The notes beneath the pieces were generated by a model, which worked only from the letters and a program-made list of their open reading frames with translations, searched no databases and was not told where the DNA came from. 64,000 nt of DNA. Origin: Cohnella terricola. GTDB taxonomy: Bacteria > Bacillota > Bacilli > Paenibacillales > Paenibacillaceae. Below are positions 8,301 through 14,755 of the stretch, piece after piece; within the stretch, counting starts at the first letter, position 1, and the number at the start of each line of letters is the position of its first letter. Both the position numbers and the translations under genes were made by a program. The stretch spans positions 186,001-250,000 of the forward strand of contig NZ_VNJJ01000001.1 in NCBI RefSeq assembly GCF_007786475.1, in the 5' to 3' direction.

Positions 8301-10102
8301 CGCTGGGGCGTGCGACCATCATCTGTACGGATAAAACCGGCACGCTGACGAAAAATGAAATGACGGTCAAACAAATCGCTGCCATTGGCCGCGCCTGGGA
8401 AGTTTCCGGCAACGGATACGACCCTGAGGGTATTTTCATGGAGAAGGCCTCTACAGACAACCCTTCCGGTTTGTCGGATGTTATGAACGAAAGCTCCGAT
8501 ACGCAGCCGGAGCTGCAGCGCATCCTGCAGATTGCTTGCTTGTGCAATAACAGCAGATTGATTAAGCAAGGGAAGAATTGGTCGATGCAAGGAGATCCGA
8601 CCGAGGGTGCTCTGCTGGCGATGGCCATTAAAGGCGGGGTTAAGCCGGAGCGCATGGCCCATTGGCATCGCGGTGCTGAGATGCCATTTGACTCCGGTAC
8701 TGGAAAAATGAGCGTGGTGTGCAAGGATACTTCTTCTGGTCATGCTTGCTACATATTCTCAAAGGGCTCCGTAGAGTCAATACTACGCCGCTGCAGCAGG
8801 TACCAGCAAAACGGCGAGGTACACAAGCTAACCGATGAGATCCGAGCTGGCATCCTGGAGCAAAGCGAAAGTCTCGCCTCTAGCGCCTTGCGTGTTCTTG
8901 GCTTCGCTTACCGAGCGCTGCAAGCGGACGAGCATGACGGGCAAGCGGATCTCGACGAGCAAGATATGATTTATGTCGGCATGGCCGGCATGCTAGATCC
9001 GCCGAAGGCCGATGTGCGGAAAAGTATTAAAGAAGCGCTTGCCCTTGGCGTAAAGCCGATCATGATTACCGGGGATCATCCCATCACGGCAATTGCTATT
9101 GCCGAGCAAATTGGAATTATGGACGGGGGCCAGCCGGGTCAAGTACTTTCGGGTCACGAGCTTGACCGCTTGAGCGATGAGGAACTTGAGCAATCTGTTG
9201 AACAGGTGTGCATTTTCGCCCGAATGACACCGGAGCATAAGCTGCGTATCGTTAGCATACTGCGCAAAAAAGGGCATATCGTGGCCATGACCGGGGACGG
9301 CGTGAATGACAGTCCCGCGATCAAGCAAGCTAACGTTGGGATCGCGATGGGACGAGCCGGCACAGAGGTCAGCAAAGCGACTGCCGATATTGTGCTGAAG
9401 GAAGATGACTTCGGTTCGATTGTAGACGCCGTTAAGGAAGGCCGCACGATTATCGGCAATATTCGCAAGGCAATCGGCTGCTTACTGACCGGCAATCTTG
9501 CGGAAATTCTCGTGACAAGCGTTGCGGTTGTTGTGGGTATGCCGATTCCACTCGTGCCTATTCAAATTTTGCTAATGAACATGCTGACCGACGCGCTGCC
9601 GGCCATGGTTCTAGCGATCAATCCAGGCAGTAAATCGAAGCAGACAAAACGGATGGATATTGTAGATAAGACGCTTTACCGGAAAGTGATCACACGTGGA
9701 GCGCTTCTTGGAGCCGGGTCGCTCGCGCTATACGGTCTGGCTTTGGCCAATGGGCAGCCGATACAGGTGGCGCAAACCATCGCGTTCGCGACGTTGGTGG
9801 CAGGACAGCTGATTCAAACGTTCTCTTGGCGGCAGGAAGGGACCGAGCAAACTGTAGGCGATTGGAGCAAAGACCGCTTCCTCGTCGGCGCCATGAGCAT
9901 CTCTTGGCTTGCTCTACTGGGTGCATTGTATATGCCTTCGCTCAACCGATTTTTCCATACCACGCCGCTCGCCCTGTCTCACTGGGGGCTGATCCTGCTC
10001 GTCGCAGGTTCGGTCTCTTGGCTCTCAAAGCCGATTCTGTCCATGCTCGAAAGGAAAAACGCAACAACGAGCACGGCGGCTCTCACCTATTCCGCGGCTT
10101 AG
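5363..10102 (+). CDS. Tandem P-type cation ATPase: inactive half fused to active half
   Basis: A 1579-residue membrane pump resembling mycobacterial CtpI-type giants. Residues 10-80 are an HMA-like domain (LMPGRIRLEF). Residues about 150-640 are a degenerate ATPase half: LLLENTSLL stands where LLLDKTGTL is expected, so the phosphorylated Asp is Glu351, and the GDGVND motif is gone (VLLVSESSDG). Residues about 660-1579 are a complete PMCA/SERCA-like pump: TGES at 831-834, PEGLP in M4 at 947-951, DKTGTLT with Asp990, TGDGVND from 1310, and about ten membrane helices. PEGLP points to Ca, Mg or Mn rather than heavy metals. The start at 5363 has GAGAGGAG before it; an upstream TTG at 5339 has none. 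It heads an operon with two small proteins and ppk. Confidence 0.88.
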   Translation: MSIATHRSRFIRLMPGRIRLEFAGLLHNKQTELSLNRDLASLTGVAKAEASAISGRILVVYDERLTSGRQLLHQLELLESKYAGQGHDEPKACEEIPVRAAAESGAHVEAAASLELPMMQHQPAQHTNTVEESSDVPESLRTIPVPVYPRAASQPGIPLPLTLAMGGLLVLGAKQLIFGRSAFAQSPVPFYMSGLVAVVTGYPFLRRGFTQLSEQRKLNPDLILGTAALGLALVRENLVVLGTLSILQYVNWKRSRIGLDEAGSQPLSPEIQAYSERAGRWGVVGAAATWLITRSPLRAIAVLLAANPRPATIPAKAAWQQAELYSKEAQPTLPNGASLAHLAQTGTLLLENTSLLMQSNVQETGCVSSEEDPDKIICLTAGLMGKSEHPWKEDVQRKAKLTCRTIRAAFRVAEEENGIRGMISNTSYCIGNLTYCKQNGVSFERYYLEAKRMESSGCEVLYLAKQTGGNWICQGLIYRGQQFDSERRELLSRARQQGIQVAVLEDSSSMGREELDRLGVQTDWLDTHISEAVERIATLHHQGNRVLLVSESSDGYSRYLMEAGVAGVTFDQLKQILDTRPSAQKIESTVNEHFLVTKRWNVIGSLLAAIGVLSAPIVNIASDALSLMFLSRSQKLAQQLFPSGATHTTDDVARSRNEVAATAEAVAWHGLPWERVTERFQVRVQHGLTANQVNESRGRYGINQLAEKQHIPWIVSYAGQFREFTTLILLGTSVLALFTGGLFDGLAMGAVLLANAAIGTFQERKAERIVESLNEFQPSVSKVIRDGVEMSINAIDLVPGDMVCLEPGDRVPADIRLVRAWNLEVNESALTGESVPVMKKEKEAEGDCPLSERSCMLYMGTDISRGKALGVVVQTGMNTEFGHLMSLLKTNEKTTTPLQGKVTSISKKFIKWAFIAGSIVFASGLLRGIPFPQLVSTSITLIASAIPEGLPVTITIALSAGIYRMAKKNVLVRKLSALETLGRATIICTDKTGTLTKNEMTVKQIAAIGRAWEVSGNGYDPEGIFMEKASTDNPSGLSDVMNESSDTQPELQRILQIACLCNNSRLIKQGKNWSMQGDPTEGALLAMAIKGGVKPERMAHWHRGAEMPFDSGTGKMSVVCKDTSSGHACYIFSKGSVESILRRCSRYQQNGEVHKLTDEIRAGILEQSESLASSALRVLGFAYRALQADEHDGQADLDEQDMIYVGMAGMLDPPKADVRKSIKEALALGVKPIMITGDHPITAIAIAEQIGIMDGGQPGQVLSGHELDRLSDEELEQSVEQVCIFARMTPEHKLRIVSILRKKGHIVAMTGDGVNDSPAIKQANVGIAMGRAGTEVSKATADIVLKEDDFGSIVDAVKEGRTIIGNIRKAIGCLLTGNLAEILVTSVAVVVGMPIPLVPIQILLMNMLTDALPAMVLAINPGSKSKQTKRMDIVDKTLYRKVITRGALLGAGSLALYGLALANGQPIQVAQTIAFATLVAGQLIQTFSWRQEGTEQTVGDWSKDRFLVGAMSISWLALLGALYMPSLNRFFHTTPLALSHWGLILLVAGSVSWLSKPILSMLERKNATTSTAALTYSAA

Positions 10103-10147
10103 CTGCGGAGTGGGTGATTTCATTCCAATTGAGGAGGTAACTGTATC

Positions 10148-10447
10148 ATGCTGGAGAGGAACATGGAAAAGCTTATTGTAGGCGCTGCGCTCGCATTTGC
10201 GGCCTCGACGCTGTGGCCGATCGTGAGAAATACATTAAAGCCGCTTGGAGAAACCGGGAAACACGGCGCTGCCAGTCTAACAGGCCGGATTCAATACGTC
10301 CTACAGGTAGCTCGCGATGAGGTCGAGGATATCGTTGCCGAAGCTCAGTTCGAACGGATGAGAAAGCAGATAGATCGCGATATCGCCGCGGAACTCCCTT
10401 CATTCGAAGAGACAGGAGAATTGACGGATGCAGAATCAATCCATTGA
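10148..10447 (+). CDS. Small membrane-associated protein of the ATPase operon (DUF5132-like)
   Basis: A 99-residue protein: one N-terminal hydrophobic helix (IVGAALAFAASTLWPIV, residues 10-26), then a long polar helix with many Arg and Glu (VARDEVEDIVAEAQFERM). This layout recalls the DUF5132 proteins that accompany CtpI-type ATPases, but the match is by memory and modest. A strong RBS (GAGGAGGT) precedes the ATG. It starts 45 bases after the ATPase and overlaps the next gene by 20 bases, so it is surely co-transcribed. It may be a small subunit or partner of the pump. Confidence 0.75.
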   Translation: MLERNMEKLIVGAALAFAASTLWPIVRNTLKPLGETGKHGAASLTGRIQYVLQVARDEVEDIVAEAQFERMRKQIDRDIAAELPSFEETGELTDAESIH

Positions 10448-10652
10448 CCATCATCTTCAGGAAGCGCTGGCACATTTGGAGCAAGCCATCAATCAAAGCG
10501 TTCATGTCGTTCTGGAAAATCAGGCAACAAGCAAAGAGCTAGGCAGTAAGTGGGAGCATTTTTTAGGGGAGTTTTACGGTATGGTCAAGGATAAGGGTAA
10601 AAAGACACGGATCAACCTGCTTAGCTGGATTTCTTTCGCTAAAATCCGTTGA
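10428..10652 (+). CDS. Small helical protein, overlaps previous gene
   Basis: A 74-residue, mostly helical polar protein with no membrane segment or known motif (QEALAHLEQAINQSVHVVLE, then a WEHFLGEFYGMVKDKGKK region). Its ATG at 10428 lies inside the preceding gene (20-base overlap), which fits translational coupling. The ppk gene follows after 34 bases. Not recognised; it may be an adaptor in the ATPase-ppk unit. Confidence 0.6.
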   Translation: MQNQSIDHHLQEALAHLEQAINQSVHVVLENQATSKELGSKWEHFLGEFYGMVKDKGKKTRINLLSWISFAKIR

Positions 10653-10686
10653 CTTGTCTTTTTCCTAGGCGGGAGGGAAATCGTTT

Positions 10687-12753
10687 ATGTATTTCACCTA
10701 TATGAATCGGGAGCTCAGCTGGCTTGCTTTTAATCGGCGTGTGCTGGAAGAGGCGGAGGACGACCGTAATCCATTATTGGAGCGGATCAAGTTTTTGGCG
10801 ATCGTTGCCACCAATCTGGATGAATTCATGAGCGTCCGCGCCGCGGCCTTGATGGATCAGGCTAAAGCCGGTATCACCAGAAAGGACTTCACCGGTTATA
10901 CGCCGGGCGGTCTGCTGTGCCGAATCATGAAAAGGACCGAGAACCTGGTGGCTGATCAATACCGTACATACAGGCGCTGTTGCAAGGAACTGGAGCAGCA
11001 GGGCGTTATTTTCCGTACGTTCGATGAGCTCGATCAAGACCAGCAGCAGGCGATGGAGGCTTATTATTATGAGAAAGTATTCCCCCTGCTCACCCCGATG
11101 GCCATCGACCAGTCCCGCCCCTTTGCGCTCGTGCATAGCCAAAATCTATATTTATCCATCCTGTTAAAACATGACATAGATCCCGAGGATGAAGAGCTGT
11201 ACTTCGCCATCCTGCAGGTTCCATCGAACCTTGACCGATTGATCAGGCTCGAATCTCCTGCAGGCGATCGCAGGACGGCCTATATGTTGCTTGAAGAGCT
11301 GATCAAACGCGGACTTTCCAAGTTGTTCAGCGACTACACGCCTGTTGCCGTTGATGTGTTTCGATTGACTCGCAATGCAGATCTGACCATTGATGAGGAA
11401 GGAGCCGAGGATCTGCTTGAGGAAATGGAAAAGGAGCTTCACCGACGCCGCTGGGGTACCCCGATTCGACTTGAAATCGAGCAGGGCTTTCACCCTGAAG
11501 CGTTAAAGTTGATCATGGAGGAATTTGAGCTGGGAAGCGGCAACTTGATCACCATAGATGGGCCGATCGATTTAAGCTTCCTGATGAAATTATCGTCATC
11601 CCTTCCGGGGCAAGACACGCTGCGTTACCCGAAAGCCGAGCCGGTTTATCCGCCGGAGTTCATGGAGTCCGAAGATTTGTTTAAGGTGATCCGGCAGCGC
11701 GATGTCCTTGTTTTTCATCCCTACGAATCGTTTGAAGCGGTTAACGACTTTATTGCCGATGCGGCAAATGATCCGGCGGTGATGGCCATCAAGATGACGC
11801 TGTACCGGGTAAGCGGCGATTCCGTGATCGTGCGTTCGCTCGCCCGCGCCGCCGAGGCGGGAAAACAGGTGACGGTAGTGCTGGAGCTGAAGGCGCGGTT
11901 TGATGAGGAACGCAACATCGCCTGGGCCAAGAAGTTGGAGCAAGCCGGCTGTCATGTCATTTACGGCTTGGTCGGGCTGAAAACCCATGCTAAGGTAGCG
12001 CTGATTATTCGCCAGGAGGAAAGTTCGCTGCAACGGTACGTCCATATCGGTACCGGAAATTATAACGATAGCACCTCCAAGCTGTATACGGATATCGGTT
12101 TATTCACCTCGCATCCCCGGATCGGGGAGGACGTGACCGCATTATTCAACGAGATAACCGGTTATTCGACGCCCCATGATTGGAAGGCTCTCTGCGTAGC
12201 TCCTTCTCATCTTAAGCCGGCGCTCTTCGAGTACATCGAGCGAGAGATGGCCCATGCCGAGGCAGGCCGGCCGGCGAGAATCGTCGCCAAGATGAACTCG
12301 CTATCGCATGGCGATATGGTTGACAAGCTCTATGAAGCCTCGCTTGCCGGTGTCCAGATCGATCTCATGATTCGCGGCATATGCGTGCTGCGCCCAGGTG
12401 TGCCTGGGTTAAGTGAAAATATCACGGTGCGAAGCATCGTGGATCGGTTTTTGGAGCATTCACGCGTCTTTTATTTTGAAAATGGAGGCGATCCCCAGGT
12501 CTGGCTGTCCAGTGCCGATTGGATGTCGCGTAATTTAACACGCCGTGTTGAGCTGATGTGCCCCATCTACGACGTCCGGTTGCGGGAGCTCGCAATTCGT
12601 TACTTACTTCTGCAGTGGGGAGATAACGTCAAGACGAGACAGTTGATGCCAAGCGGCAAATATGTCCGTATTCAAACCGAAGGAACGCCCGTCCGCAGCC
12701 AATTTGATTTGCAAGATCAGATACTGAGCTGGAAGAGCGACAGGGTAAGATGA
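10687..12753 (+). CDS. ppk: Polyphosphate kinase 1
   Basis: A 688-residue Ppk1, which polymerises the gamma phosphate of ATP into polyphosphate at the membrane. The N-terminal domain starts with the family text YMNRELSWLAFNRRVLEEA. The two catalytic histidines are both present: His434 in KTHAK (the autophosphorylated residue, E. coli His435) and His453 in VHIGTGNYN (E. coli His454). Length is normal. GGGAGGGAAA stands before the ATG. It is the last gene of the ATPase operon, 34 bases after the small helical protein, with a terminator following. Bacterial ppk is usually next to ppx or alone, so its coupling to a cation pump is notable. Confidence 0.95.
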   Translation: MYFTYMNRELSWLAFNRRVLEEAEDDRNPLLERIKFLAIVATNLDEFMSVRAAALMDQAKAGITRKDFTGYTPGGLLCRIMKRTENLVADQYRTYRRCCKELEQQGVIFRTFDELDQDQQQAMEAYYYEKVFPLLTPMAIDQSRPFALVHSQNLYLSILLKHDIDPEDEELYFAILQVPSNLDRLIRLESPAGDRRTAYMLLEELIKRGLSKLFSDYTPVAVDVFRLTRNADLTIDEEGAEDLLEEMEKELHRRRWGTPIRLEIEQGFHPEALKLIMEEFELGSGNLITIDGPIDLSFLMKLSSSLPGQDTLRYPKAEPVYPPEFMESEDLFKVIRQRDVLVFHPYESFEAVNDFIADAANDPAVMAIKMTLYRVSGDSVIVRSLARAAEAGKQVTVVLELKARFDEERNIAWAKKLEQAGCHVIYGLVGLKTHAKVALIIRQEESSLQRYVHIGTGNYNDSTSKLYTDIGLFTSHPRIGEDVTALFNEITGYSTPHDWKALCVAPSHLKPALFEYIEREMAHAEAGRPARIVAKMNSLSHGDMVDKLYEASLAGVQIDLMIRGICVLRPGVPGLSENITVRSIVDRFLEHSRVFYFENGGDPQVWLSSADWMSRNLTRRVELMCPIYDVRLRELAIRYLLLQWGDNVKTRQLMPSGKYVRIQTEGTPVRSQFDLQDQILSWKSDRVR

Positions 12754-12761
12754 CTACCGAA

Positions 12762-12804
12762 AGGACCTCGAATTCCACTGTAACGTGGAGGTTAAGGTCT
12801 TTTT
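12762..12804. terminator. Terminator after ppk, possibly two-way
   Basis: GACCT (12764-12768) and CCAC (12775-12778) pair with GTGG (12785-12788) and AGGTC (12795-12799), followed by five T. It lies between convergent ppk and the GH43 gene. Confidence 0.7.
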
Positions 12805-12805
12805 C

Positions 12806-13741
12806 TTAATCTGATGTTTGCAGCGGCCGGCGAGGGACGCCTTCGAAAGTGAGCTCTACCGGTCGAATGCGATCCTCCTCAAAATACATCCGGTCGATAC
12901 AAATTACGCGATAATTGGGATCGGTTTCGGACACGGGCCTTCTGTGATATACCATATACCATTCGTCTGTGTCGGGAATTTGGATGACTCCGTGATGTCC
13001 GGCCCCGACGCCGATGGCAGGGTTTTGTTGTAGAATTTTTCTTTCCCGATCGAACGGACCCAACGGAGATAAGGCTGCTCCATATGCGACGGAGTATTCG
13101 GGTCCGCCCCAGCCTCCCTCAGCCCACATGAAATAATAGATACCGTTTCTTTTGATCATGCAGGGGCCTTCAACAAAACCGTTGGGCGTGATCTCCTTAT
13201 AAATCTGGCCGTCCTCGAAGGGTTTTAGGCTGATCATGTCGTCATTCAGCTTGACGACGTTGCAATGGCCCCACCCACCGTAATAAAGATAAGCGGTATC
13301 GTCGTTATCAATAAAGACGTGAGGATCGATCGGCTGGGCGCCGTTATAAATTTGAGCGATTAGTGGTTTGCCAAGGGCATCCTTGAAAGGACCTTCCGGT
13401 CGATCGGATACGGCAACACCGATTCCACCGAGCTCCTCATTGCTCTGAATATCGTTAGCTGCAAAATAGTAATAATACTTGCCGTTACGCTCAATGGGAG
13501 AAGGTGCCCACATCGCGCGCTGCGCCCAAGAGATGTTCTTCCGCTCCATGATACGCTCGGCTTTGTGCCAATTCATAAGATCTTCCGACCAGAATGCGTC
13601 AAAAAAGAGTTGATCGTCATAGGGAGCCGAATAGGTTGGGTAAATCCAATAGCGGTTTTCAAATATTCTGGCTTCCGGATCGGCGTAGCAGCCGGGAAAA
13701 ATCGGGTTTCCCGATAAGTTTCGATTGTGATTTGGATGCAT
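12806..13741 (-). CDS. Glycoside hydrolase family 43 (arabinosidase/xylosidase type)
   Basis: A 311-residue single-domain GH43 five-bladed propeller enzyme without signal peptide, so it acts in the cytoplasm on imported oligosaccharides. The catalytic set is in place: Asp21 (GCYADPEARIF, general base), Asp139 (PIDPHVF, pKa modulator) and Glu191 (FVEGPCM, general acid). GH43 enzymes are inverting and mostly cut alpha-arabinofuranosyl or beta-xylosyl links; which one is not decidable here. It is divergent from the gntR gene, and its promoter region carries the same 13-base operator as the gntR and binding-protein promoters, so it belongs to that regulon. Confidence 0.9.
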   Translation of the reverse strand: MHPNHNRNLSGNPIFPGCYADPEARIFENRYWIYPTYSAPYDDQLFFDAFWSEDLMNWHKAERIMERKNISWAQRAMWAPSPIERNGKYYYYFAANDIQSNEELGGIGVAVSDRPEGPFKDALGKPLIAQIYNGAQPIDPHVFIDNDDTAYLYYGGWGHCNVVKLNDDMISLKPFEDGQIYKEITPNGFVEGPCMIKRNGIYYFMWAEGGWGGPEYSVAYGAALSPLGPFDRERKILQQNPAIGVGAGHHGVIQIPDTDEWYMVYHRRPVSETDPNYRVICIDRMYFEEDRIRPVELTFEGVPRRPLQTSD

Positions 13742-13777
13742 ATACGATATGACGCCTCCCCACTATAATGCAGACAG

Positions 13778-13790
13778 CCTGTCTGATAGG
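13778..13790. promoter_or_regulatory. GntR operator in front of GH43
   Basis: CCTGTCTGATAGG, the reverse complement of the site at 14693-14705. It follows closely on a minus-strand -10 (TATACA, 13801-13796). An overlapping palindrome CAGACAG-C-CTGTCTG covers 13771-13785. Confidence 0.65.
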
Positions 13791-13860
13791 TTAAATGTAT
13801 ATCAATTTGGAATCGTTTTCAAGTCCGAAATCTAGCTTGCCTCGTTGACGGCAGCACGGA

Positions 13861-13889
13861 TAGACAAATTAGGATTATTGGATTATGAT
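13861..13889 (+). promoter_or_regulatory. Promoter of the gntR gene
   Basis: TAGACA at 13861-13866 and TATGAT at 13884-13889, spacer 17 bases. Confidence 0.65.
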
Positions 13890-13892
13890 TTC

Positions 13893-13905
13893 CCTATCCG
13901 ATAGG
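13893..13905. promoter_or_regulatory. GntR operator at its own promoter
   Basis: CCTATCCGATAGG: 6-base arms CCTATC and GATAGG around one C, placed at the transcription start just after the -10 box. Autorepression is the natural reading. Confidence 0.65.
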
Positions 13906-13929
13906 TAAATAGGTGGAAAGGGATGCCCG

Positions 13930-14610
13930 ATGAAAAAAATACAGAAAGTTCACGTTCATGAACTTGTATCCCAAGAAATTCAAAATTATATCCAAGAGAG
14001 CAAGCTAAAAGCAGGCGATAAGCTTCCGTCCGTAGATGAGCTGACGCGAATGTTCGGTGTCGGACGTTCTTCTTTGCGAGAAGCGTTGCGTTACCTGGAA
14101 GCGATTGAAATCGTCCGGGTGGAAAACGGAAAAGGCATATTTGTTCGCGATGTCGATATTTTTCGGTTTTCCGGGAAAATAAAAGTAGAGAACGAGAAAC
14201 GGTTTCTGCTTTGCGTTCTCGACGTTCGGCGCGCGCTGGAAGGCAAAGCGATTGAGCTGGCGGCCAAGCGGATTACGCCTGCCCAATTAGAAGAATTGGC
14301 GGCGTGTGTAACGGAGTACCGCAGAATGAAGGAAAGCGGCTTGGAAACTTCGGAGGTCGACTTTGCTTTTCACCGCCAGATTATTAAGGTGGCTTCGAAT
14401 CCTATTCTGGAAGGGATGATGGAGTCGATATCCGTCCTTACCAAAAAGTTTTTCCACGAACCGCTTGGCAATAAACATTTATTTGACGCAACGTATCCTT
14501 TTCACTTGACCATGTTTGATGCAATCGCTGCGAACGATCCGGACAAGGCGTTGGTCGAATTGAATAAGCATATGGATTGCGTAGAAGAATCGATTAAGTC
14601 GGTACTATAA
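13930..14610 (+). CDS. GntR-family regulator, FadR/FCD type
   Basis: A 226-residue repressor. The N-terminal winged helix (about 8-75) shows the family pattern GDKLPSVDELTRMFGVGRSSLREALRYLE; the C-terminal FCD domain (about 95-220) has the metal-binding type residues FHRQIIK and HLTMFDAI. It heads the glycan operon. Three copies of the 13-base pattern CCTRTC-N-GAYAGG lie in front of this gene, the binding-protein gene and the divergent GH43, which makes it the likely local repressor. The inducer is probably an acidic or sugar catabolite, as is common for FCD proteins. Confidence 0.9.
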   Translation: MKKIQKVHVHELVSQEIQNYIQESKLKAGDKLPSVDELTRMFGVGRSSLREALRYLEAIEIVRVENGKGIFVRDVDIFRFSGKIKVENEKRFLLCVLDVRRALEGKAIELAAKRITPAQLEELAACVTEYRRMKESGLETSEVDFAFHRQIIKVASNPILEGMMESISVLTKKFFHEPLGNKHLFDATYPFHLTMFDAIAANDPDKALVELNKHMDCVEESIKSVL

Positions 14611-14660
14611 CAGGGTTGCTTCGGGCGCGGTATGGTCCGAAGCACGCAACTAAATTTTTG

Positions 14661-14689
14661 TTGACAAAAGAAAAGGGCTGTTTTAACCT
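14661..14689 (+). promoter_or_regulatory. Promoter of the glycan ABC operon
   Basis: TTGACA at 14661-14666, 17-base spacer, TAACCT at 14684-14689. The GntR operator starts four bases later. Confidence 0.55.
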
Positions 14690-14692
14690 ATA

Positions 14693-14705
14693 CCTATCAG
14701 ACAGG
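14693..14705. promoter_or_regulatory. GntR operator in front of the binding-protein gene
   Basis: CCTATCAGACAGG. A second palindrome overlaps it: CAGACAG (14698-14704), five bases, CTGTCTG (14710-14716). Confidence 0.65.
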
Positions 14706-14755
14706 CTTACTGTCTGAAAACAGGTCCGAGGAGTCGGATTAAAGGGGGATTTCAT

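Noticed and set aside
8018..8743. Minus-strand frame of 241 codons inside the P-type ATPase gene
   Set aside because: It is antisense to the catalytic DKTG region of a clear gene, has no family text and no RBS.
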